From: Progne subis subis
Taxonomy: Eukaryota; Chordata; Aves; Passeriformes; Hirundinidae
DNA length: 64,000 bases
Reading direction: 5' to 3'
NCBI GenBank assembly: GCA_022316685.1
Contig: JAKJHU010001320.1
Location: 1-64,000 of the forward strand
The notes beneath the pieces were generated by a model, which was not told where the DNA came from, ran no database searches, and saw only the letters and a list, made by a program, of their open reading frames with translations. Below are positions 1-60,800 of this stretch, in pieces; positions within the stretch are counted from its first letter, which is position 1; each line of letters opens with the position of its first letter. The translations under genes and the position numbers were made by a program.

Positions 1-912
1 TTTTTGCTTTTAATTGCGGCCCAGAAATCCCTCGGAGGTTTTGGCTGCCGGGTGGGGACGCAGCAGGGCTGGGGGCTGTGCTCAGGGGGGAGCAGAGACC
101 CCTGAGACTCTGGAGTCTCGTGTGGAGAGCTCTGTTGGAATGACCCTCCCTTGCAGGGAGGCTGAGGGATTTGCACCTACAATGCACCAAGGGCTTGAAT
201 TTGGCTCTCAAACTCCACAATAGCCAGACTTTGCTCTGGGTCCACAGCAGCAGCGCTGGGAAGGGGAGGGTTTCCCTCTGCCAGGGGACAGCAGAGCCCC
301 TGGGACACAAAGTGACCAGGCAAAGCCAGCAGGGGACCAGGGAGCCCTTCCCAGCTGAACCGTGCACCCATCCTCCCCCCTCATTAACGCTCAGTAAAGG
401 GTTTAATGAGGCTGCGAGAGCTGGGCCCTGCTCTCCCATCCCAGGGATAAAGCACTGTGAGCACCGCTGTGAATTCCCTCATTAGCAGCACGTCCAAGGC
501 CCTGGCTCAGGGAGCTCCTGGAGCAGCAGCTGCGGTTCTTTGAAGCTGCTGCAGGTGCCAGTAAACCCAACCAAGTGCAAGGTGAGGCCAGGGTTGGGCA
601 CCCCGAGGGTCAGGGCTTAGGGCGCTGCCTCGGAGGTGAGTGTGAACACAGAGCCAACCTCAACTTTGCTGCAGTGCCTGTTTCTAAAAGCCCAAGCCTC
701 ATGACACGCTCTCCGTGCCAGAATAAGCTCTGCAGGCTGCTCCCAGCGCCTGCGTCCACTTCCAGAGGCTCCTCAGAAACCTCACAGCTCAGCCTGGCCC
801 TCCAAACCCACCAAAACCCCCTGAGCAAGAACAGAGGGGATGCAGGAGGAGGTGAGGGAGAGAGAGACGGGTCTGAGGGCAGGCACAGACGGGAGAACCC
901 CATGCCACTCAC
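1..912 (-). other. LRP1: LRP1 intron 41 (partial)
   Basis: No further LRP1 exon, repeat family or other gene could be recognised between the exon 41 donor and the left edge. Confidence 0.8.
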
Positions 913-51702
<50,790 letters not shown>

Positions 51703-51864
51703 GCCGGCGGCTCGGCGGCGGCGGCGGCTCGGCGGCTCCTCACGCCGTGCTGCCCGTGGGGCGGCGCGTCCCGGGCCCGCGCACCGACATCCGCGGGGGG
51801 CGGGCGGGGGCGGGCCGGCGGCCGGGCCGGGCCGGGCCGGGGGGCGGGCGGACCCTCCGGGCTG

Positions 51865-51891
51865 GGCGGCGGCGGCGGCGGCGGCGGCGGG
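51865..51891. repeat. (GGC)8 trinucleotide tract upstream of the LRP1 start
   Basis: Eight uninterrupted GGC units, about 165 bp 5' of the LRP1 ATG. A second GGC-rich stretch, interrupted by CTC, runs from about 51706 to 51733 directly next to the ATG. Confidence 0.85.
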
Positions 51892-52005
51892 GCCGGGGGA
51901 TGGGGATGAGGGGAGGGGGGGGGGCTGCGCGCGCCGCCGCCGCGGCTGAGGGAGGGCAGCGATGGGGGGGGGGGGGGGGAGATGGAGCGCGCGCCGCCGC
52001 CCGCC

Positions 52006-52013
52006 TGACGTCA
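52006..52013. promoter_or_regulatory. Perfect CRE (TGACGTCA)
   Basis: Palindromic CREB/ATF consensus within the LRP1 CpG island, about 300 bp upstream of the LRP1 start codon. Confidence 0.65.
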
Positions 52014-52109
52014 CCGGGCTCGAGCCGCCGCCGCCGCGGACGGGAACGGGGAGGGGGGGGGGGGTGGGGGGGGACGGGACAAGCGCGTGGCGGTTGGGGG
52101 GGGGTCCTA

Positions 52110-52121
52110 CGCGCATGCGCG
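52110..52121. promoter_or_regulatory. NRF-1 consensus site
   Basis: CGCGCATGCGCG matches YGCGCAYGCGCR exactly. Such sites are typical of CpG-island promoters. Confidence 0.6.
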
Positions 52122-52174
52122 TGCGGTGCCCGGGCTGCGCCCCCCGGTGGGTGTGGGCAGGGACGGGGGGCCGG

Positions 52175-52385
52175 GCGAGGGTCCGGTGTCGGTACCGGTG
52201 TCGGTACGGTGCGGGCAGGGGTCCGGTGTCGGTGTCAAGGATGTAGAGGCAGGGATGCGGTGCCGGTGCCGGTATCGGTGTCAGTAAGGTCCTGGCAGGG
52301 GACCGGCGCCGGTATCGTTGTCGGTATCGGTGACGGTATGATACGAGCAGGGAACCGGCGCCGGGCCCGGTGTGGTACCGGTACA
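52175..52385. repeat. GGTGTCGGTACCGG-type degenerate tandem repeat
   Basis: Repeated GGTATCGGTGTCGGTA, GCAGGGGACCGGCGCCGG and similar units of about 10-60 bp upstream of the LRP1 island. Confidence 0.75.
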
Positions 52386-52549
52386 GCGCTGCGGGTCCCG
52401 CCCACACTCGGCACCGGCCCGCGATGCCGCTGCAGTCCCCGGCCCGTCCCCGCTGTGGCGGCCCCCGTTCCCCGCAGGAGCGGCCCAGCTCCCCTCTACC
52501 GGCACACGGCACCGGCTGCGGGTCAGAGACGGACCAAGCAACGGGACCC

Positions 52550-52810
52550 TCATCATCATCCCCCAGGGCAGCAGGACCCTCGCCGTCCTCTCAGGGCTGC
52601 AGGACCTTTCCTGTCCCCCAGGGCAGTGAGCACTTCACCATCCCCGAAGGCGACAAGAGCCTTGACGATTCTCCTAGGACAGCAAAACCATCACCACCCC
52701 CAAGAGCGGTGGGACCCTGACCGTCCCCTCAGGGCAGCAGGACCCCCACTGTGTCCGAGGGTAGTGGGACCCTCACTGTCCCCCCCAAGGCAGGGGGTGC
52801 CTCGTCACCC
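52550..52810. repeat. Degenerate tandem repeat, unit about 45 bp
   Basis: Repeats of CAGGGCAGCAGGACCCTC with CGTCCCC-like spacers. Confidence 0.65.
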
Positions 52811-52973
52811 CCCAGCGCACAGGACCCTCGCCGTGCCCCCAGCCGTCCCCTTCGGGGCTACGGGAGCAGGGCTCAGGGCCGGGGGGGCCAGAACAGCGGA
52901 CCCCCACCATGGGGGTCCCGTCATGCGCAAGGCCGGCCATCACTCACCCAGCTCCGGCTTTGACTGAGAACCG

Positions 52974-53001
52974 TGACGTCAGAGCCAGAGCCGTGACGTC
53001 A
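52974..53001. promoter_or_regulatory. Tandem pair of perfect CREs, 20 bp apart
   Basis: TGACGTCA occurs at 52974-52981 and 52994-53001, each preceded by CCG, so the sites sit on the same helical face. A one-mismatch site (TGATGTCA) follows at 53098-53105. Located between LRP1 and STAT6. Confidence 0.65.
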
Positions 53002-54399
53002 TCCACTGGTCCCTCCGCTGCCTGCGAGGGCCCGGGGCTGTGGGGGGGTGGGCAGCGGTGCCAGCACCGTCATCAGGCACCGTGCGACCCCTCCGCGTGA
53101 TGTCATATGTTTTTTTAATTATGTCACACGCCTGCTCCGCCCCACCCCGGTCAGGCAGCTGCGGGGGGGGGGCGTGATTCAGGCTGCTGCGGCGCCAGAT
53201 GTTCGGGAGAAGGTCCAGATGTTCCCGGGACGCCGCCCCTGCAGAAGCGCCGGGGTGGCAAAAAGCGCGGTGGGCTGGAGGGGTTCTGGGGGGCCGGCTC
53301 TGTACCCCCCCATTCTCCCAGAGCCCCCAAGCCACCCGGGGAGCGAGTGCGATTCTGATTCCTCCCACGCGTGGGACCCGCCCGGCGCTCTACATCTCAC
53401 TCCCCACTCGGTCCCGTCCTGGACGGGGGCGTGGGGAGGCCGGGAAGCCCCTTCCCAGTCCCGAACAGCCCCGACCGGGTGTCCGCCCTCCCGGGATGTC
53501 CCGGTACGCAGTAAGCGAGCCGCGCTCACTGGGTCCCCGGGAGCGTTTAATGCTCGAAATAGCAGCACGGAAAGTTCACAAGCGTCACGGCGGGAGGAGC
53601 CGGGGGGAAGGCGGGGACCAGCCCCGGTCCCGCACCCCCAGCCTTGGCAGCACCGGTCCCGCATCCCCCGGTTCGTCCCGGTGGCACCGGCGGTGCGGCA
53701 GCGCCCCCTGGCGGCCCCGAGGAAGCCCTGCCCGGTGCTGCCCCTCCGCTTCGGTGGACGCGGGGGTCGGAGCGGCCGAAGGAGCGCTCCGGGGGGGGAC
53801 AGGTACCCCCGTGCAGCAGCAAGCCCCCCGAAGCAACGAGCACCCCTTTTCCGTGCCCCCGCTCCCGTCCTCGGCTCGGTACCGGAGGGCGCAGGCAGAG
53901 GGGGGCACAGCCAGTCACGGGCTCGTACCCCAGGACGGGGAACGGGGTTCAAACCGAGCGGGGAAGGTGCAGCCCGGGACCAACAGTCCGGTACACCCCG
54001 GAATGGCGGGGCCACGGAACCGGGGGTGTCCGCAGTAATGGGTGGGTGGCACCCACGGGGATGGGCGGGGGGGGGCTTGGGAGGGCAACAAAGAGGGTCC
54101 TGATTAGAACAAGAGTAGGATCAGGAGTGTGTGTCACAGATGGGGCGGGGGGACACTCGTGGGTGCGAGCAGTGGGTGGGTGGGGGCTGAATGGGGCAGA
54201 TCACGAGTGGAATATGGGGTGAGAGTGCGGTCACGATGGGGGACAGGAATGGGGAAATACGGGGCAAGAGTGGGTGGGGGCTGATACGAGGCGGACGCGG
54301 AGCTGGTGGGTGCCGGCCGCAGCCCCTCGTTGGGGAAGTCCGGGGCTCCCCGGTCCTGCCGAGGCTGGTCCCGGTGTCCTCCCATCCCTCCGCTCACGC

Positions 54400-54546
54400 G
54401 TCTCCTCCCCCTTCCTGCGCTCGGCGCTTCCCGGCGGAGCGGGGCCGCCGCGGGGACCGGGCGCGCCCGCCGCCACCGGGGAGTGAACGAGGGGCCGCGG
54501 GCACCGGCCGGACCGGCCGCCCCCCGCCCGCGCCTGCTCTCGCCAG
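54400..54546 (+). other. STAT6: Putative STAT6 non-coding first exon
   Basis: A CpG-rich block ending CTCTCGCCAG followed by the donor-like GTAACG. STAT6 coding exon 1 has a 14-nt 5' UTR preceded by a clear acceptor, so at least one upstream non-coding exon must exist. The start is arbitrary. An alternative lies near 56700-57145. Confidence 0.35.
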
Positions 54547-56960
54547 GTAACGGGGGACAGGGAGCGGGGACTCTGCCGCTGCTTGGCACCTCCCGCCCCG
54601 GCCCGGAACTCGTGCAGAGGCACCGAGCTGGGAGCCGTGGAGGAACGGGGCTTTGCGGGATATTCCAGGGGCGGGGGTTGCCGGGGCTGGACGGCTGTCC
54701 AGGGGCACCTCCCTGCTCCGGGGGTGGGCAGTGCGACGTGTGACAGGCTGAACGCGGCCTCTGAGGGGGAGCGGAGCGACTGTCAGCCCCTCACTGGGGT
54801 CTTTGGGGTTGGGATGGGATGGGGAAGGGGCTCCGGGATCGGTGGCGCCGAGGCTGCATCGGCCGCCCCGGTGGGAACGCAGCCCAGCTCGACCCGAAGC
54901 CCAGAGAACCCACTGCTGGGTGGGTGCAGAGGATGGCACCCCACTCTCCTGGCACCCCGCTCTCCTGGCATGGCGATGTTTGGGGATGGGGGTACGTGAG
55001 GCAAAGGAAGACCCCTTCTTCTGGGATCACCCCGGTGAACCCGAACAGAGAGTTCCTGGGACGGGAGCGGCGCCGAATCCAGCCCGGACTCCCTGAGCTG
55101 TGAGTCATCCTGGGCTGGGTCGGCGGGGAAGGCCCGCTCCTCTTCCTACGCACCGGAGGAACTTTCACACCCCGAGCGGTCAGCAGTGGGCAACCCCGCC
55201 CCAAACTTGTGGGTGACCTCTCCATGGCACTGTCACCAGTGTCCCACCGTGTTCTGTGTTCTGGCCTCGGATGGAGAACGCTGGCAGCGTCCCCAGCACG
55301 CCGAGGGAAACTGAGCCACGCTGAGGGGCAGCGATGTCCCTCGGGCTCTTCCTGGCGAGGGCAGAGTCAGAGAGAAGACCGTGTAGCATTTGGAAAACCT
55401 CGGAACATCTGTCCTTGCGAAAGCCCCGGGGAAATCTGCCGGCAGGATAAGGGAGCGTGCTCTGAGGTGCCCCGCAGGATGAGGGTGTGCCAGGCTGGGA
55501 GATCGCAGAGGGCAGCGGGGACATGACCGGGGGTGGGGTTCGTCCCCTCCGCCCCGAGGGTGGGGGGCTGCGGTTGGCTGCCAGGAAGGGCTGGTAGTTA
55601 ATGAGTAACATCCGTGGGATTGTACGGCACCACGGGACAGGGAAGGAGACGGGGAGTGTACGGCAGCTCCGGCTCCGGGACAGGCTTTCCTGTTGAGCGA
55701 GAAACAACAAAGCCCGTACTGAGAGTGTTGATGGGTCTCTGAACCCCTTCCCGTGCCCTGGGCTCCTCCCGAGCCACCTTCTCTCCCGGGAGACCCCAGC
55801 CCCACGAGGAGGAGAAGCCCCTCGGGTGGAGGAGGAAACAAAAGCGGCTGCGTCAAGGGGGTTTGGGGAGGGGGAGCGGTGCGGGGCGGCTGCTCCCTAA
55901 CCCTGGGTGTTATATCCTGAGCCGTGGCGAGCCGGCTTCCCCAGATACAACACAGCTTCGTCCCTGTGACCTCCGGCTTTCCCGGGGTCACCTGGAGGAG
56001 CGTCCCCATGGGAACTGGGAAAAGCTCCTCTGCAGAAGGAGAAGGAGAGGGAAAGATGGAAGTTAGGATGGGGAGGATTCAGGGCACAGCTGGAATGAAG
56101 GAACTGCTGTGACTGATGCCAGGAGGGGACAGGTATGTCCCTGCCTCGAGCTCCTCCTGGGCTGTGGGAGGAGGGAGCAGCGCAGCTTCTCCTGCAGACT
56201 CTCAGCAGATCCAGGCACGCCTGGCTCAAGGCTTACGCTCCAGGTTGGCGCTTCCAGCCAGCAGCTGCCTCTCAGGGCTGAGCAGAAATACAGGTTTAAT
56301 AGGAGGCTGGGTATTAAGCTCGAGGCTGGCAAAAGGAAAGGTTGTTTTCTCCCCCTCCTGCCAAGATCCCGCTGGGACTGTGGGGAAGAAACCCAGCAGC
56401 ATTCCCAGAACTGCTGTGTGCACTTCACACTGGGCATTGACCTCTCGGAGTAACCTCACCCCCTGGATCTGCTTGCTCCCGGGCAGCGTGGAGTCAACAG
56501 CAAAAGCATTTCTGGAAGACGTCAAAACATCCAGCCACCATGGTCGGTGCCCCACAAGGGGCGGCACACGGGGCTCCGTGAGGGCTGGCGGGGCCATCCC
56601 GGGGTGCTCCCGCTGCACTGCTCGGGGCAGGCCGCAGGCGTTTGTTTGCTCCGGCTGCGACGTTGCCCAGTGACGCTGGCTTCCTTCCCCTCGCAGGGCT
56701 CTCGGAGCCTCTCAGCTCCACCTCCGCCCTGCGCCTTCGGCGGCTCGGCGCGGCCCAGGCCCGTGGGGAACGCTGCCCGCGGGGACTTGGGACGTGAGGC
56801 GGCTCGGCGCTCGCCTGAGGGCACGGCGGGCCAGGCCTGCGCCGCCCGGGGGTCCCGCCGGTGCCGCGGCCCCTCGGCTGGGCCGTGAGACGCCGGCGCT
56901 GCCGGGATCCGCCGCGGGATCGGGCCTTGGCCCCGGGCGGGGCCGGCGGAACCGGCAGCG

Positions 56961-56976
56961 AGGTGTGTGTGTGTGG

Positions 56977-57007
<31 letters not shown>
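56961..57007. repeat. (GT)n microsatellite
   Basis: GTGTGTGTGTGGGG then about 14 GT units, inside a CpG-rich block upstream of STAT6. Confidence 0.92.
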
Positions 57008-57764
57008 CCCGGGGACCCCCCCTGGCCGGCCGGGGCCGAGGGGCCCGAGCGCGGCGGGAGGAAGGGAGGGAGCTGTCGGGAAGAGGCGCGGGCAGTGCTG
57101 AGGGGACGGGGGTGGGAATGTTGGGGTTCCAACGGTCACCTCGGGGTGAGGTGGGGCCGTGAGCCCCCAGACCGGGCAGTGCGGGTGGAGTTGCCTGTCT
57201 AGCGCCTCATTCCAGTCGTCGTCTTCTTCTTCTTGCTTGCTTTCCCTGATCTCTCGAGCCCACCGAGCGTGAGGGGCCCTCCGTGAGAGGGACACCTGAG
57301 GAAGATTTGGGGAGCAGTCAGGCCACCTCACTGGGATCACCCCGGTGGAACAGCCTCACCGAGCTCGGGGGAGCTCACACTTCTCCCCCTCCCGAGGGGT
57401 TCCACACTCTTCCAGCTCTCCCAGCTCTCCTATGCCAAGTCCGGCAGCACTTGCCCATCCCTTGGAGTGTCCTTGTGGCAGAAGGAGCAGAGATTCCCCG
57501 GAGATGCAGGCAACTGAGGCACAAGTGGGCTGCCAACCCACTCAGGATTGCCCAAGAGGCTGATCCTGGATCCAGCTTCCCAATCCTCCTCCTTCTCCTC
57601 CCCAGCAGCCCCAGCCCAGTGGAGCAGCAGGTTCAGGCGTGGCGAAACAAGCAGCAGCTCTCACCCTGTCCCTGAGCGACTCTCGACCCTCAAACCCCCC
57701 CAAGGGCTGGGCTGGGGGCTGCTCAAGTGGCCCTGCCCGCATCCCCTCTCCTCTTTGTCCACAG

Positions 57765-57894
57765 GTGACTGTTCCAAGATGTCCCTGTGGAACCTCGTGT
57801 CCCACATGCCACCGGAGGAGCTCAGCAGCCTCTTCACGGAGTTTCCGCGGAGCCTGCGCTGTCTCCTGGCCGAGTGGCTGGAGAACCAGCCCTG
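57765..57894 (+). CDS. STAT6: STAT6 first coding exon
   Basis: Acceptor TTTGTCCACAG, 14 nt of 5' UTR, then ATG at 57779. Encodes the first 38 residues of the N-domain. The donor GTGAGT splits a Trp codon. Confidence 0.95.
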
Positions 57895-60800
57895 GTGAGT
57901 CTCCCGGGACCCTTCCTCCCCAGAGCAGCATGGGGCTGGGGGTCACAGAGGGGAAGATAGGGGATCCATGCCCATTGTCCCAACTTTTCCCCTCTCCAGG
58001 GAGTTCATCAATGGCTCAGACGCCTTCTGCAGCAGCATGGCCAGCGGGATGCTCTCGGCCATGCTGGAGAAACTCCGCAGCGCTGCCGGCAGCGATGGGC
58101 AGCAGTGCCAGATCCTGCAGCAAGTCAACAGCATCGAGGTGCACAGGGACCCTGGGGCTAGGTCACACTGGGATTGCAGCTGGCTCCCAAGGAAACTTGA
58201 TTATTTTATGCTGGAAGGGCTCAATGCCTTAGGATGGTCCCTGTGTGACACCCTTTCCCAGGCTTGTGAGCAATGAGTGGACTCAGCGACTGGGTTTTTG
58301 GAGTGTTCCAGATGACTGAGGGGGTTTGTTTGCATCCCGGGGCTGACCTGGGTTCTGCAGCCCAGTTGGCCCACAGGGAGCTGCCACATTTTCCCTGAAA
58401 TGGTCCCTCCTGAGCCCCTCAGCCTCCACAGCCTCCGTTGTTGGCACCTGGGGGCTGTCTCACCAGATGTTCCCCATTTTCTGCTCGAGTGTTTGATTTC
58501 TTCTTCCTCCAGGCCGTGTGAGGCTGCGTTTCCTCCTGCCATGAGCTCTGGGTTTCGATTTTGGTGCTCTTTCTCTTATCAAGGCAGTTGGAATTGCTCT
58601 GTCCCTTTCCCAACCCTCTGATTTATCCTCTCTGACCAGCAGAGCTCCGAGCACCAGAGCTGAGCAGAGCTCCCTCCCACAGCCCCGTTCTGGTTGAAAA
58701 CGCTGCTCTTTTGGTAACAGACCTTTTTAATATCCATCATTTGGGAAAGGATCATCTTTAGTCACAACTTCTGAGGAGCAGGATGGCTTTCCAAAACAAG
58801 ACTCTTGCTTTTTGCTGCAGGAAACAAGCAGATGTTTCAGCTTAGGGATCATTTTATTATTTAAAACGTTGAAGCAGAGCAGCCCTCATGTGTTCCCTCC
58901 TCCCTCCATCCCTCATCCCAGAACACCAAATCCTCACTTCTCCATGCCTGGCCAGGCTGTTCCCTGCTCTCAGTGCTGCTGTGGGCAGTGGGAGCCAGGT
59001 GACGCCCAGGATGGGCAACCACGAGGCTGGGGGTGCAGGTGGGAGCCAAAACCTGAGCCTCTCATCCCCTGAATCCCACATTTTCCCTGTAAGAGCCCAC
59101 GGGGCTAGCAGTGCTGCATCCAGAGCCCCGCACTGGAGCTCCCACCGGCACAGGAACCCACCAAGCACGTCATCGGCCTTTCCCCCCCATAGTGTTTCTG
59201 CTGCTGTTTCGGGAAGTAGCTAATTTGGGAAATGCGTGAAGGCCGGAGGAGCTGGCACAGGACATGGGAGCTGGAGCCAGCAGGGGAATTCCTCTCCCTG
59301 TTTTCAGTAGAAGGCATTGATCCACCCAGGGCAGCTGGGAGAGTCTCCCCCAGGTGCCAGGCTGGAGGCTGGAGGAAATGCTCACAGGAGTGGAGAATTC
59401 CTTTCAGTTTGGATTATTTTTTTTTCAAATTGAAGTCCATTCTCCTACTTTTTATACAAAAAAAAAGCAGTTGGAGCTGATGATCCTGATGTTCCCTCCA
59501 ACTCCAGATAACTCCACGCACCATTTAAAGTGGTTTTAAAGCTGGAAATCAGCTCCGTGGTGGTTGTGGAACCCCTGAACTGCCTTGGCCAGGCGTTGTG
59601 GGAAGGGGCTGGGGTGGGAGTGGGCCAGGAACAGGGAGCACGTGTTCTATCCCCCCTGACACCCCCATTTGCGTCCCCCCAGAGCACCTTCTGTCGGGAC
59701 CCGCTGCGGCTGGTGGCCGTGGTGAGATCCATCCTGGAGGGCGAGAAGGCGGCCGTGCTCAAACGGGTGGGTGCTCCCTGCCCCTCTCCTGGGCACCCCG
59801 AGGTGCAGGACCAGCCACAGCCCCCGCTGACCCCGCTCTGCTCTGCCCCAGGACCACCACCTGCCCCTCAGCTTCCACCGGCGGCAGGAGGAGCTGAAAT
59901 TCAGCCTGGGGCTGCAGCGGCTGCAGCACCGAGTCCGTGAGATCAAGGCGCTCCAGGACAAGGGGCCAGGGCAGGACGGGGCCGTGCAGAGCCCCGTGGC
60001 CCCCAGGAAGTGCCCACCCTCATCCTGGAGGCTGTGAAAGAGCTGGAGGCAGCCAGACAGCAGGTCCTGAAGAGGATCCAGATCTGGAAGAGGCAGCAGC
60101 AGCTGGCAGGGAATGGGGCCATCTTTGAGGAGAATCTGGCACCGCTGCAGAAGAGGTGAGGGGGGCACAGGGCAGGGCTGTGCTCCCCCCAGCCAGCCCA
60201 GGGGGCTCCGGGTGAGTGAGGGGTGCGGTGCTGAGGGTCCCCCTTTCCCCAGGTGCGAGAGCCTGGTCGAGGTTTACTTCCAGCTGCAGCAGCAGGTGAT
60301 GGCGGCGAGCACAGAGCTGGGATCTGAGCTGCTGCCCCGGCTCCTGGAGCGCCTCAACGAGGTGTTGTCCAGCCTGGTCAAGAGGTAACAGGCCGAGGGA
60401 GCAGCCAGGGGTTGGTGGCAGAGCTGGTGGGATGCTGTGCCAAGTGACACGGCGTCCCTTTGTCCCTCAGCTCCTTCCTGGTGGAGAAGCAGCCCCCACA
60501 GGTGCTGAAGACCCAGACCAAGTTCCAGGCAAGCGTCCGGTTCCTGCTGGGCCCGCAGCTGCTGAAGGCGGCGCCCAAGCCCTACGTGGTGAGGGCTGAC
60601 ATGGTGACAGAGAAGCAGGCGCGGGAGCTGGAGCTCAGCAACTACAGCAACACCCTCAGGTGAGCAGTGGAAATGGGGGCAGGGGGGCTTCCCCACCACC
60701 ATTCCCCCCCTGACTCTCTCCTTCGCCCAGTGAGAGCACGGGGGAGATCGTGCACAACACGGTGGCCCTGGAGACCAACCCCACCAGCGGGACCTGCTGT

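Larger units (their letters stand above)
52386..57764. other. LRP1-STAT6 upstream region
   Basis: GC-rich DNA between the LRP1 island and the first STAT6 coding exon. No protein-coding exon is supported. It contains the CREs, two CpG-rich blocks (about 54400-54600 and 56690-57080) that could hold STAT6 first exons, and a GT microsatellite. Long open frames here are compositional. Confidence 0.7.

Noticed and set aside
53048..54103. 351-codon plus-strand frame between LRP1 and STAT6
   Set aside because: GC-rich compositional frame without domains; it overlaps regulatory-type sequence and open frames on the other strand.
60035..60037. In-frame TGA as evidence that STAT6 is a pseudogene
   Set aside because: All other exons are intact, with consensus splice sites and conserved catalytic-site residues; a local sequence or intron problem explains it better.
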